From: Ga0077527 sp038106575
Lineage (GTDB): Bacteria; Pseudomonadota; Gammaproteobacteria; Burkholderiales; SG8-41
Length of the DNA stretch: 64,000 nt
NCBI GenBank assembly: GCA_038106575.1
Contig: JAYOED010000001.1
Location: 21,410-85,409 of the forward strand
Direction of reading: 5' to 3'
Under the pieces are notes generated by a model. That model was not told where the DNA came from. It searched no databases and saw only the letters and a list, made by a program, of their open reading frames with translations. The translations under genes and the position numbers were made by a program. This document shows, piece after piece, positions 43,625-52,660 of the stretch (positions are counted from its first letter, which is position 1; every line of letters starts with the position of its first letter).

Positions 43625-45883
43625 TTAGTGACGCACATCAAATAAAAGAGCAGCGCCTGTTGAATTAAGCCCTGCAGACTTTCGCTCATGCAACACACCA
43701 AATCTTACTGATTTAGTTTTATCAAGCTTACAGCTTAGATTAATTGCAAATTGTGAGCTATCAATTAACTCGTTTAAGCCAATTCTAAATGAATTAAAAC
43801 CAATAGTACCAACTGCATCAATTGATGATGGAATATTAATGTTAACCTGACCTTGGAGAGCTTTTTCACGCTTAAAAACACCACTAATTAGTGAGGTTTT
43901 ACTTAGAACCTTATCTGCAGAGACTTTGTATATTGCAATCCGACCACCCTCAAAATCTAGCAAGCCTTTTGATTTTGTTGAAAGATTTGAAATTTCAGCA
44001 GATCCTCTCAAATTGAATCCATGCTCAGCCCAGCCCTTGGTATAGAAAATACCGTAACTGATTGCCTTTGAATCATTAAAAGCAAAAGCACCTGAACTTA
44101 AAATACCTAATGGTCTATCAAATTTTTCAGCATGAGAATATATAAGCCCATACGCACCATCCTTAATCTTATGCTCGGCAATCAAACTAAGTGAATTTCT
44201 TTGCCCCATACCATTTACCGAATAATTAGCAGTCGATTCATTTGTAAAATTATTCTGTTTATTTGGTACTGAGATCATCATAGCCAATTGATTTCCATAA
44301 GCTTGAAAGGATGACCCCATTGAATTAGAAGAAAATTCACCGCTTGAAAAATGCGGCAGGTAAGAAACTCCAACGGCCTTAGCCAAAGATGATTCAGATA
44401 ATACCCCCGAACCAAAGCCTAATTTATAAGCTCCTAATTTAATTCCAACAGCAGAATTTAACCCTGGAATATAAGATGAGTTGTGACGTTCATCGCCGAA
44501 AGAAACCGGTTCAGATTCTCTTTTAATAAATTGAATATGTCTTTCAGAAAAATTATTTAGGTTTTTTCTAACTCGCACAAAGTTTTCTGCTGAAACATAA
44601 AATGGCGCCCTTTGGTAATTATCAAGAGCAAGAACATAAGATGATTTAAGCCTATTTAACAATGCACCCTCTGAGAGAGTAAGCTTAGTTCCAGCATAAG
44701 AAGCAACACTTCCACGATCAGATTTAGAGGTGGGCAATGACAAACCTCCCACTGGACTTGAAGCAGCATCCAAATCCATTAAACCCTGACCAAAAATAGA
44801 TGAAGTAGCATACTGACCAGTTCTATTTGCAGTGGTAAGCAATCTATCTCTAACTTGCTGATAACTTAAATTCGGAAACATACTTTTTAATGCTGCTAGG
44901 GCTCCACTAACCATGGGAGCTGCCATAGATGTACCTGATAACCTTTTGTAACTGCCATCGTTATACATCGAGTAAATACCCTCAGTAGTTTGGTTATCAC
45001 CACCACCTGGCGCAGTAATACACCATTCAGCAGCCACACCACACCTATTAGTGTATGCCGTTTCATTACCATTCATATCAACTGAGATTACCGCCAACCA
45101 ACCAGCTTCCAAGCCAGATATTCTGTATGGCAAACCTGCCTGATACGACACCTGGGTCAATCCACTATTACCGGCTGCCCAGACAACAACCCCTCCGTTT
45201 GCTACATACGTTTTATACCCTGATATTGAATCTGGGATGGACGCATTCAGTTGGGCGGCGGTTACAGAAGTAATAGCTGTAGTTGACCCCCATGAGTTAT
45301 TGATGATCATCGCCCCAGCGTCATAAGCTCTTGATGCTGAGTTTCCAATTTCAGCATCAGTTGCAGTTACACTTCCTGCGGCGTTTATTACTTTGAGATT
45401 TAATATGGTTGAATTGTATGCAATCCCATGCATGCCAGAAGAATTTTTTGGTGCGGCAATTATCCCAGCAACATGGGTTCCATGCCCGTTGTCGTCTGTA
45501 GTAGCCCCAGATGTATTGTTGACATAGTCATAGCTATTTGTTGCGTCTACGGATATTTGAGTGCCTGTGGATGCCTCCGCAGAATTAACCCCAGTATCTG
45601 CGACAGCCACTTTAATATTCGTTCCAGTGCCAGCGGTGGAATTAGATGGATTTCCACCTGTGCCGCCATTTTGGGCATACCAACGGTAATGACCGTTGTA
45701 ATACATACTAGAAGCCTTCACAATACCCAAACCAGCTTGCTGGTTATATTCGGAGGTCTCAAATGCTGCAGCGCTTGAATAAGTAAGCGTACGTGAAGAG
45801 GCTCCCCCACCCCCCCCTCCCCCCTCACAACCAAATAAAATTGTTTGGCTTAAAAAAAAAATTAGGTGTTTTTTTTTAATAAT
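43625..45883 (-). CDS. NalP-like surface lipoprotein subtilisin-type protease with poly-G tracts
   Basis: An S8 serine protease, about 752 residues if started at ATT 45883. The triad is visible: Asp in VAVADTGVNS, His in DDNGHGTHVAG, Ser in RLSGTSMAAPM. The CGVAAEWCITAPGG segment matches the disulfide-like region of Neisseria NalP. Read upstream of the usual TTG start at 45730, the frame gives a lipoprotein signal (LIFFLSQTILFGC, Cys codon 45827-45829) followed by a glycine run encoded by G6-A-G8-T-G5 (45804-45824). The C-terminal 300 residues show alternating beta strands, suggesting an outer-membrane barrel, but the end (LLFDVRH) is atypical. No ATG, GTG or TTG is available before the signal, and a TAA lies at 45887-45889, so the start is unresolved. 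The gene is strongly AT-rich. Confidence 0.78.
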   Translation of the reverse strand: MIKKKHLIFFLSQTILFGCEGGGGGGGASSRTLTYSSAAAFETSEYNQQAGLGIVKASSMYYNGHYRWYAQNGGTGGNPSNSTAGTGTNIKVAVADTGVNSAEASTGTQISVDATNSYDYVNNTSGATTDDNGHGTHVAGIIAAPKNSSGMHGIAYNSTILNLKVINAAGSVTATDAEIGNSASRAYDAGAMIINNSWGSTTAITSVTAAQLNASIPDSISGYKTYVANGGVVVWAAGNSGLTQVSYQAGLPYRISGLEAGWLAVISVDMNGNETAYTNRCGVAAEWCITAPGGGDNQTTEGIYSMYNDGSYKRLSGTSMAAPMVSGALAALKSMFPNLSYQQVRDRLLTTANRTGQYATSSIFGQGLMDLDAASSPVGGLSLPTSKSDRGSVASYAGTKLTLSEGALLNRLKSSYVLALDNYQRAPFYVSAENFVRVRKNLNNFSERHIQFIKRESEPVSFGDERHNSSYIPGLNSAVGIKLGAYKLGFGSGVLSESSLAKAVGVSYLPHFSSGEFSSNSMGSSFQAYGNQLAMMISVPNKQNNFTNESTANYSVNGMGQRNSLSLIAEHKIKDGAYGLIYSHAEKFDRPLGILSSGAFAFNDSKAISYGIFYTKGWAEHGFNLRGSAEISNLSTKSKGLLDFEGGRIAIYKVSADKVLSKTSLISGVFKREKALQGQVNINIPSSIDAVGTIGFNSFRIGLNELIDSSQFAINLSCKLDKTKSVRFGVLHERKSAGLNSTGAALLFDVRH
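45804..45824. repeat. Poly-G/C tracts within the protease gene
   Basis: On the plus strand C5-A-C8-T-C6. The eight-base run (45810-45817) lies directly after the lipobox codons, where slipped-strand mispairing would shift the frame. The flanking A10 and T9 runs (45852-45861 and 45869-45877) could also slip. Confidence 0.75.
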
Positions 45884-46334
45884 GGGTTATAAACATTTAA
45901 ATGGGCGGGTAATAAAAAAAATATTTATTATATTTAGCATTTCATTTTTATTGGCTTGTCAAGCGCTTTCAAATGAAAAATTAGGCCAAAATAATATATT
46001 TATACACAATGGCAATGATCCCAGCGTAAATAATCTAGAAATAAGCTTTATTGTGCTCACAAATACACAAGAAGTATTACAGATAGGCCTTCAACTGAAT
46101 GTGCAAATTAGAGATATAAAAAACAATAGGTTTTACCTGGCTAGATCACCACAACAGAAAACTGGTGGCTACGAATTCATAGCCAAAAAAGAAAATGGAA
46201 AAGCTTTTATTTGCCTCATGAAACCTAAAGATACCGATTCTGTAGTAATGGCTTTATCCAATCCATTTGCATTAATAGAATCTGAACTTGCCTTAGAAGT
46301 AAGTGCCGGTATAGGTTACTGTAAAAAAAATTGA
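45882..46334 (+). CDS. Small lipoprotein of unknown function, divergent from the protease
   Basis: A 150-residue AT-rich gene product with a basic n-region and hydrophobic core ending in a lipobox (VIKKIFIIFSISFLLACQALS; Cys26), so probably lipidated. The mature part (EISFIVLTNTQEVLQIGLQL, then YEFIAKKENGKAFICLMKP) resembles no family I know; two later cysteines may pair. The ATG at 45882 overlaps the region where the divergent protease must start, leaving no space for promoters. An accessory role to the protease is a guess from position alone. Confidence 0.6.
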   Translation: MGYKHLNGRVIKKIFIIFSISFLLACQALSNEKLGQNNIFIHNGNDPSVNNLEISFIVLTNTQEVLQIGLQLNVQIRDIKNNRFYLARSPQQKTGGYEFIAKKENGKAFICLMKPKDTDSVVMALSNPFALIESELALEVSAGIGYCKKN

Positions 46335-46485
46335 TGCGTTAAATTTCTTCATCACGTTCGCAAAATAATATTCGTGGATAAGTTGGTGGTCATTTGGAAT
46401 CTTGTGAAGAGTCAATGCAGTAGTGCGAACTTCTACATCTACGAAGAGAGTGAAACGAGGTTTTAGATAAACATTTCTACACCCT

Positions 46486-48312
46486 TCATTCGACCGTAAC
46501 GGATTTGGCAAGGTTGCGTGGTTTGTCGACATCTGTGCCTCTGAGCAAGGCAGTATGGTACGCCAGCAACTGCAACGGAACGCTGTGCAGGATGGGTGAA
46601 AGCAATCCGGCATGGTCGGGCATCTGAATCACATGCAATCCTTCGCCGTCGGCAAACTGTGCATCTATATCGGCCAGCACATACAATTCACCGCCACGGG
46701 CACGCACTTCCTGCAGATTGGATTTGAGCTTCTCGATCAGTGCGTCTTTAGGCGCGACCGCGACGACGGGCATGTCGTCATCGACCAACGCCAGCGGGCC
46801 ATGCTTTAGCTCCCCGGCGGCATAGCCCTCGGCGTGGATGTAAGTGATTTCCTTGAGCTTGAGTGCACCTTCCAACGCGATCGGATAGTGAATTCCGCGG
46901 CCCAGAAACAGCGCATGATGCTTGCGCGCGAACTCCTTCGCCCATTGCTTGACTGCGGATTCGGTTTGCAGCACATGCGTCAACGCCGCCGGCAGATGAC
47001 GCAGCGCCTGCAGCCATTCCGTTTCCTGCGCCGGCTTAAGACGGCCACGCTTCTTGGCCAGCGCCATCGCCAGCAGCACCAGTGCAGCGAGCTGTGTTGT
47101 AAATGCCTTGGTGGAAGCCACGCCGATTTCTGGTCCGGCACGAGTCAGGAAGCGCAGATCGGATACGCGCACCAGCGCTGATTCGGGTACGTTACAGATC
47201 GACAGGCTGTAGCGATGGCCCTTAGCTTTCGCGAACTGCAGGGCCGCCAGCGTGTCCGCCGTCTCCCCGGATTGCGAGATCGTCACGACCAGCGCCAGCG
47301 GATCATGAACGATATCGCGATAGCGGTATTCGCTGGCGATCTCGACTGAACAGGGCAGCCCGGCGATGCCTTCGAGCCAGTAGCGCGCTACCATGCCAGC
47401 ATGGTGGCTGGTACCGCAGGCCAATATTACTATCCTGTTGATTTCTTTGAATATTTCTTCAGCCTGCGCTCCGAACAACTGGGGTGATATCGCTTTCGCG
47501 TTGGTCACCATCTCCAGCGTATTGGCCACCGCCATCGGCTGCTCGAAGATTTCTTTCTGCATATAGTGCTGGTACGGGCCCAGCTCGACGGCCTCGGCCC
47601 TGATTTCGGTTTTCTGTTCGGGGCGGTGCGCCTCTGCGCCGTTGCGGTCGAATACCCGAGCCGTCGCGCCGGTCAGTTCCGCGCAATCTCCCTCCTCGAG
47701 ATAGATGACGCACTGGGTCACCTGCACCAGGGCCGAGGCATCCGAAGCTGCAAAATTTTCACCGTTGCCAAGACCGAGCAGTAGCGGCGCGCCCCAGCGC
47801 GCCACCACCAGGCGACCCGCGGCGGTTTGCTCGATGAACGCACTAGCGTAGGCGCCAACCACCTCCATCATCGCCCGTATCACTGCCGAGTGCAGCGACG
47901 GAGAAGATTGGCGATGCAGGTGCACAAGGTGTGCAATCACCTCGGTGTCGGTATCAGAAAGGAATTTGTAACCTTTCGCGCGCAGGCTACGCCGTAATTT
48001 GTCATGATTCTCGATGATGCCGTTATGGACGACCGATATGCCGCCGGAAACGTGCGGATGCGCGTTTTTCTCAGACGGTGCGCCGTGGGTAGCCCAGCGC
48101 GTGTGGGCAATGCCGACATGTCCTTCGACTTTTCCGGAACTGGCAAGACGCTCCAGTTCGGCAACGCGCCCTGTACTGCGCACGCGATTAAGCTTGCCGT
48201 TGATCACCGCGATTCCTGCTGAATCATAACCTCGGTATTCGAGGCGCTTGAGTCCTTCGATCAGAACCGGGACCACATTGCGCGCCGCAATGGCGCCAAC
48301 AATTCCGCACAT
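46486..48312 (-). CDS. glmS: Glutamine-fructose-6-phosphate aminotransferase
   Basis: A 608-residue enzyme that makes glucosamine-6-phosphate for cell-wall precursors. Cys2 (MCGIVGAIAARN) becomes the N-terminal glutaminase nucleophile. The two SIS domains carry ILACGTSHHAGMVARYW, TISQSGETADTLAAL and LFLGRGIHYPIALEGALKLKE, and the C-terminus ends DKPRNLAKSVTVE as in the family. It follows glmU after 17 bp on the same strand. No glmS ribozyme is expected in this group and none was seen. The 150 bp between its stop and the lipoprotein gene hold nothing recognisable. Confidence 0.96.
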   Translation of the reverse strand: MCGIVGAIAARNVVPVLIEGLKRLEYRGYDSAGIAVINGKLNRVRSTGRVAELERLASSGKVEGHVGIAHTRWATHGAPSEKNAHPHVSGGISVVHNGIIENHDKLRRSLRAKGYKFLSDTDTEVIAHLVHLHRQSSPSLHSAVIRAMMEVVGAYASAFIEQTAAGRLVVARWGAPLLLGLGNGENFAASDASALVQVTQCVIYLEEGDCAELTGATARVFDRNGAEAHRPEQKTEIRAEAVELGPYQHYMQKEIFEQPMAVANTLEMVTNAKAISPQLFGAQAEEIFKEINRIVILACGTSHHAGMVARYWLEGIAGLPCSVEIASEYRYRDIVHDPLALVVTISQSGETADTLAALQFAKAKGHRYSLSICNVPESALVRVSDLRFLTRAGPEIGVASTKAFTTQLAALVLLAMALAKKRGRLKPAQETEWLQALRHLPAALTHVLQTESAVKQWAKEFARKHHALFLGRGIHYPIALEGALKLKEITYIHAEGYAAGELKHGPLALVDDDMPVVAVAPKDALIEKLKSNLQEVRARGGELYVLADIDAQFADGEGLHVIQMPDHAGLLSPILHSVPLQLLAYHTALLRGTDVDKPRNLAKSVTVE

Positions 48313-48329
48313 GGATCAGTTCCGCTGAA

Positions 48330-49706
48330 TCACGATTTACTTTTGGCCGTTTTTTTGCGCGGACGCTGCCAGCCGGTACGATGCTCCTGCGTTTTGGCGT
48401 TGAGCACCAGCCCGCCCGCCGGCGTATCTTTCCAGACCGTGGTACCTGCACCTACTGTCGCGCCGCGCGCCACACGCACCGGCGCCACCAGCTGCACATC
48501 GGAACCGATATGAACATTGTCTTCGATCACTGTGCGATGCTTGTTTGCCCCGTCGTAATTGCAGGTGATAGTGCCGGCGCCGATGTTGACGTTGCGTCCA
48601 ACCTCGGAGTCGCCGACATAGGCCAGGTGATTGGCTTTGGAACCTTTACCAATTGTGCTGGCCTTGATTTCGACAAAGTTGCCGATATGCACATCTGCAG
48701 CAAGGCGGGCTCCCGGGCGAATACGTGCGTAGGGGCCGATACGGCAATTGGCGCCGATCTGCGCGCCGTCGATATGCGAGAACGGCTCGATGCGGGTGCC
48801 GGGACCGATGGAAACGTCCTTGAGCACGCATTGTGCACCGACGCTGGCGCCTGCGCCCAGCCGTACCGTACCCTCGAAGACGCAATTGACGTCGATATGC
48901 ACATCGCGATCACACTCGACCGGGCCACGGGCGTCAAAGCGCAGCGGATCGATAAGTGTCACGCCTGCATCGAGCAACCGCGAAGCATGCTGCCACTGGT
49001 ACACGCGTTCGAGCTGGGCCAGTTGCGCCCGGGTATTTACACCCTGTGTTTGCCCGGCATCTCCGGCTTTGATACCGGTGACGGGCACGCGATTTTTAAC
49101 GGCAAGGGCAATGACATCGGTCAGGTAATACTCTTTCTGCGAATTACGGTCCCGCAGTTGCGATAGCCATTGATCGAGCCGCGCAGTCGGCAAGGCCATG
49201 ATTCCGGTATTGATCTCGCGGACACGACGCTGCGCCGGTGTGGCGTCCTTCTGCTCGACGATGCCGGTGACCCTCCCGCCCTTGTTACGCAGTATCCGGC
49301 CGTAACCTGCAGGATCGTCCATGTCCGCGGTTAGCACCGCGACACCCTTGCCCGCAGCATCTAGCAACGCACGCAATGTCTCGGCGCACACCAGCGGCAC
49401 GTCGCCGTACAACACCAGCGTAACCGGGGCCTTGGAAAGCAGCGGCAACGCCTGCTGCAAAGCATGTCCCGTGCCCAGTTGCCGTGATTGCAAGGCGTAG
49501 ACCAGTTTTTCACCAGACAAAGCGGCCTGAACACGTTCACCGCCATGACCGCACACCACGCAAATCTGTTCAGCGGCGATTTCGCGTGCAGTGGCAACCA
49601 CGTGAGCAATTAGCGGCCGCCCGGCCAAAAGATGCAGCACTTTAGGCAGGTCGGAATTCATCCGCTTGCCTTGTCCGGCGGCCAATATGACGACTTGGGC
49701 TTTCAT
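48330..49706 (-). CDS. glmU: Bifunctional GlcN-1-P acetyltransferase / GlcNAc-1-P uridyltransferase
   Basis: A 458-residue enzyme producing UDP-GlcNAc for peptidoglycan and lipopolysaccharide. The N-terminal pyrophosphorylase has LAAGQGKRMNSDLPKVLH and LYGDVPLV. The C-terminal left-handed beta-helix shows hexapeptide repeats (ANCRIGPYARIRPGA, VHIGNFVEIKAS) and the acetyltransferase segment ANHLAYVGDSEVGRNVNIGA with GTITCNYDGANKHRT. It is paired with glmS. Confidence 0.96.
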   Translation of the reverse strand: MKAQVVILAAGQGKRMNSDLPKVLHLLAGRPLIAHVVATAREIAAEQICVVCGHGGERVQAALSGEKLVYALQSRQLGTGHALQQALPLLSKAPVTLVLYGDVPLVCAETLRALLDAAGKGVAVLTADMDDPAGYGRILRNKGGRVTGIVEQKDATPAQRRVREINTGIMALPTARLDQWLSQLRDRNSQKEYYLTDVIALAVKNRVPVTGIKAGDAGQTQGVNTRAQLAQLERVYQWQHASRLLDAGVTLIDPLRFDARGPVECDRDVHIDVNCVFEGTVRLGAGASVGAQCVLKDVSIGPGTRIEPFSHIDGAQIGANCRIGPYARIRPGARLAADVHIGNFVEIKASTIGKGSKANHLAYVGDSEVGRNVNIGAGTITCNYDGANKHRTVIEDNVHIGSDVQLVAPVRVARGATVGAGTTVWKDTPAGGLVLNAKTQEHRTGWQRPRKKTAKSKS

Positions 49707-49806
49707 CGGAAAATTATCGCATAAACATCGATTTAGGCGCTTCTTCAGGCTGGCTGGCAGCGCCAGTCAGCGTAAAGGTAATGCAGACTGGCAATATCAC
49801 CGAAAA

Positions 49807-49832
49807 CAAAAAAGGGCGGCTCTCGGCCGCCC
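49807..49832 (-). terminator. Rho-independent terminator of the ATP synthase operon
   Basis: GGGCGGC-TCTCG-GCCGCCC forms a 7-bp stem. On the minus strand it is followed by TTTTTTG. It lies about 25 bp after the atpC stop and separates the atp operon from glmU. Confidence 0.9.
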
Positions 49833-49857
49833 TCGCTTCAAGCCGCGAACGGCATAC

Positions 49858-50289
49858 TTAGCGTTTGCCGCGAAGCTTTCGGATGGCAGCGAGCTGTGCC
49901 GCCAGCATCGCCAGTTCGGCCTCGACCGTTGCGACCTCCTGTTTGCCTTGAGCGTTTTTGCGTGCTTCCTCGGCCTGCTTCAGCGCTTCGGTAGCCTTAG
50001 CTTCGTCCAGATCAGCACCACGTATCGCTGTATCCGCCAGCACGGTGACCACTTTGGGCTGTACCTCGAGTATACCGCCCGCAACAAAAATGAACTCCTC
50101 ATCACCTCCGCCAGCCGGCTTGATACGTACTTCACCAGGTTTGATGCGGGTGATCAGCGGAGTATGCCGCGGATAAATACCGAGTTCCCCCGCTTCGCCG
50201 GGCAACACGACGAATTCCGCCATACCGGAATAGATCTGCTCTTCCGCGCTGACGACATCGACGTGCATGGTATGAACGGCTTCGGCCAT
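49858..50289 (-). CDS. atpC: F1Fo ATP synthase subunit epsilon
   Basis: The epsilon subunit (143 residues) of the rotor stalk: an N-terminal beta sandwich (MHVDVVSAEEQIYSG, LGIYPRHTPLITRIKPGEV, IFVAGGILEVQPKVVTVLAD) and a C-terminal helical hairpin rich in Ala, Glu and Lys that can inhibit ATP hydrolysis. It is last in the atpIBEFHAGDC operon. Confidence 0.96.
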   Translation of the reverse strand: MAEAVHTMHVDVVSAEEQIYSGMAEFVVLPGEAGELGIYPRHTPLITRIKPGEVRIKPAGGGDEEFIFVAGGILEVQPKVVTVLADTAIRGADLDEAKATEALKQAEEARKNAQGKQEVATVEAELAMLAAQLAAIRKLRGKR

Positions 50290-50308
50290 TGCAATATTTC
50301 CTTACCCG

Positions 50309-51709
50309 TTACTGCAGGGTTTTTGCCTTCTCGAACACTTCTTCGATACCCCCGACCATGTAAAAGGCCTGTTCGGGCAGCGCATCGCATTCGCCGTTGA
50401 CGATCATCTTGAAGCCCTTGATGGTGTCCTTCAACGACACGTACTTGCCCGGTGAACCGGTAAACACTTCCGCCACACTGAACGGCTGCGACAGGAAACG
50501 CTGGATCTTCCGTGCGCGGGACACTGCCAGCTTGTCTTCGGGAGACAGTTCGTCCATGCCCAGAATCGCGATAATGTCCCGCAACTCCTTGTAACGCTGC
50601 AGCGTCGCCTGCACGCCGCGGGCGGTGTTGTAGTGATCTTCGCCAACCACATGAGGATCGAGCTGGCGCGAAGTCGAATCCAGCGGATCTACGGCAGGAT
50701 AGATACCCAACGAAGCAATGTCGCGCGACAACACCACGGTCGAATCCAGGTGGCCGAAGGTTGTGGCGGGCGAGGGATCGGTCAAGTCGTCCGCGGGCAC
50801 ATACACCGCCTGGATCGACGTGATTGAACCGACCTTGGTAGAAGTGATGCGCTCCTGCAACCGGCCCATTTCCTCGGCCAACGTCGGCTGGTAACCCACC
50901 GCCGAAGGCATCCTGCCCAGCAACGCCGATACTTCGGTACCAGCCAGCGTGTAGCGATAGATGTTATCGACAAAAAACAGCACGTCGCGGCCTTCGTCGC
51001 GGAAAGCTTCGGCCATGGTCAGGCCGGTCAGCGCGACACGCAAGCGGTTGCCTGGCGGTTCATTCATCTGTCCGTAAACCATCGCCACCTTGGACTTGGA
51101 CAGGTCTTTCTTGTCAACCACGCCGGCTTCTATCATCTCGTGGTAGAAGTCGTTGCCTTCGCGGGTACGTTCACCGACGCCGGCAAACACCGACAGACCC
51201 GAGTGCGCCTTGGCGATGTTGTTGATCAATTCCATCATGTTCACTGTCTTGCCGACGCCGGCGCCGCCGAACAGGCCGACCTTGCCCCCCTTGGCGAACG
51301 GACAAACTAAGTCAATCACCTTGATGCCGGTCTCGAGTAAGTCCTGCGACGGCGACAGTTCCTCGTAGGCCGGCGCCGTGCGATGGATGGACATCTGCTT
51401 CTCGGATTTGACCGGACCCACCTCGTCGATCGGTCGGCCGAGCACGTCCATGATGCGTCCCAGCGTGGCCGGGCCAACCGGCACCGAGATCGGCGCGCCA
51501 GTGTTGGTCACCATCATGCCGCGGCGCAGGCCATCGGAAGAGCCCAGCGCGATGGTACGCACAATGCCATCACCCAGCTGTTGCTGAACTTCGAGCGTCA
51601 GCTCCGTGCCGTCCATTTTCAGCGCGTCATAGACATGCGGCATCTGGTCGCGGGCAAATTCGACGTCGATTACCGCGCCGATACACTGAACAATTTTTCC
51701 CTGGCTCAT
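50309..51709 (-). CDS. atpD: F1Fo ATP synthase subunit beta
   Basis: The catalytic beta subunit (466 residues). It has the Walker A motif FGGAGVGKTVNMMELI, the catalytic-Glu region GVGERTREGNDFYHEM, LFFVDNIYRYTLAG, and the DELSEED-type lever GMDELSPEDKLAVSRARK. I start it at the ATG 51709 (MSQGKIVQCIGAV), with AGGAATTG upstream, rather than at the TTG two codons earlier. Confidence 0.97.
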   Translation of the reverse strand: MSQGKIVQCIGAVIDVEFARDQMPHVYDALKMDGTELTLEVQQQLGDGIVRTIALGSSDGLRRGMMVTNTGAPISVPVGPATLGRIMDVLGRPIDEVGPVKSEKQMSIHRTAPAYEELSPSQDLLETGIKVIDLVCPFAKGGKVGLFGGAGVGKTVNMMELINNIAKAHSGLSVFAGVGERTREGNDFYHEMIEAGVVDKKDLSKSKVAMVYGQMNEPPGNRLRVALTGLTMAEAFRDEGRDVLFFVDNIYRYTLAGTEVSALLGRMPSAVGYQPTLAEEMGRLQERITSTKVGSITSIQAVYVPADDLTDPSPATTFGHLDSTVVLSRDIASLGIYPAVDPLDSTSRQLDPHVVGEDHYNTARGVQATLQRYKELRDIIAILGMDELSPEDKLAVSRARKIQRFLSQPFSVAEVFTGSPGKYVSLKDTIKGFKMIVNGECDALPEQAFYMVGGIEEVFEKAKTLQ

Positions 51710-51761
51710 GGTCAATTCCTAAATCAAAATGTCGTAAAACAATCCGATGGTCCCTGCGGGG

Positions 51762-52625
51762 TTATACCGCGGCCGCGCCTGCGACAATCTCCGACAGCTC
51801 CTTGGTAATCGAAGCCTGCCGGGACTTGTTGTAAATCAAGGTCAATTCGTCTATCACTTTACCGGCATTGTCCGATGCGGCCTTCATCGCCACCATCCTT
51901 GCCGACTGTTCGGAGGCCATGTTCTCGGCAACGCCCTGGTAAATCAGCGCTTCGACATAGCGGGTAAGCACCTGGTCAAGCACGACCTTGGCATCCGGTT
52001 CATAGATGTAATCCCATGAACCTTCTGGCGCACCCAACGCATCGCCGGACAGTGGGAGCAGTTGTTCAACCACCGGCTCCTGTTTCATGGTGTTGATGAA
52101 TTTGGTATAGATGATCAGCAATCGGTCAAAGCGATCCTGGGTATAGCCATCGAGCATGACTTTCAGCGCGCCAATCAGCTTTTCCATCTGCGGTTTGTCA
52201 CCGAGCCCGGTCACCTGCGAAGAGATCTTCATGCCCAGGCGCTGCATGAAACCGAGCCCCTTGTTGCCCAGCGTGCAGACTTCGATTTCCTCGCCCAGCG
52301 CCTGCCATTCCTTAATCTTGTTCAACGCCAGACGCAGGGCATTGGTGTTAAGGCCGCCACACAGACCCTTGTCGGTGGTCACCACAATCAGTCCGACGCG
52401 TTGGACCGAATCGCGAGTAACCAGGAACGGATGTTTGTATTCCGGATTGGCATGGCTGATGTGCGCAGCGACATTGCGGATTTTCTCGCCGTAGGGTCGC
52501 GATGTGCGCATGCGATCCTGCGCCTTGCGCATTTTCGAAGCCGCCACCATTTCCATAGCTTTGGTGATCTTTCGCGTGTTTTGCACGCTTTTGATCTTGG
52601 TGCGGATTTCCTTGGAACCGGGCAT
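51762..52625 (-). CDS. atpG: F1Fo ATP synthase subunit gamma
   Basis: The central rotor shaft (287 residues): the N-terminal coiled-coil helix (KEIRTKIKSVQNTRKITKAM, EMVAASKMRKAQ), the middle Rossmann-like part (VTTDKGLCGGLNTN) and the C-terminal helix (EQSARMVAMKAASDNAGKVI). It links catalytic beta conformations to c-ring rotation. Confidence 0.96.
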   Translation of the reverse strand: MPGSKEIRTKIKSVQNTRKITKAMEMVAASKMRKAQDRMRTSRPYGEKIRNVAAHISHANPEYKHPFLVTRDSVQRVGLIVVTTDKGLCGGLNTNALRLALNKIKEWQALGEEIEVCTLGNKGLGFMQRLGMKISSQVTGLGDKPQMEKLIGALKVMLDGYTQDRFDRLLIIYTKFINTMKQEPVVEQLLPLSGDALGAPEGSWDYIYEPDAKVVLDQVLTRYVEALIYQGVAENMASEQSARMVAMKAASDNAGKVIDELTLIYNKSRQASITKELSEIVAGAAAV

Positions 52626-52660
52626 GTTTTAACTTATTTTTTAAATAGTTAAATAATCAA

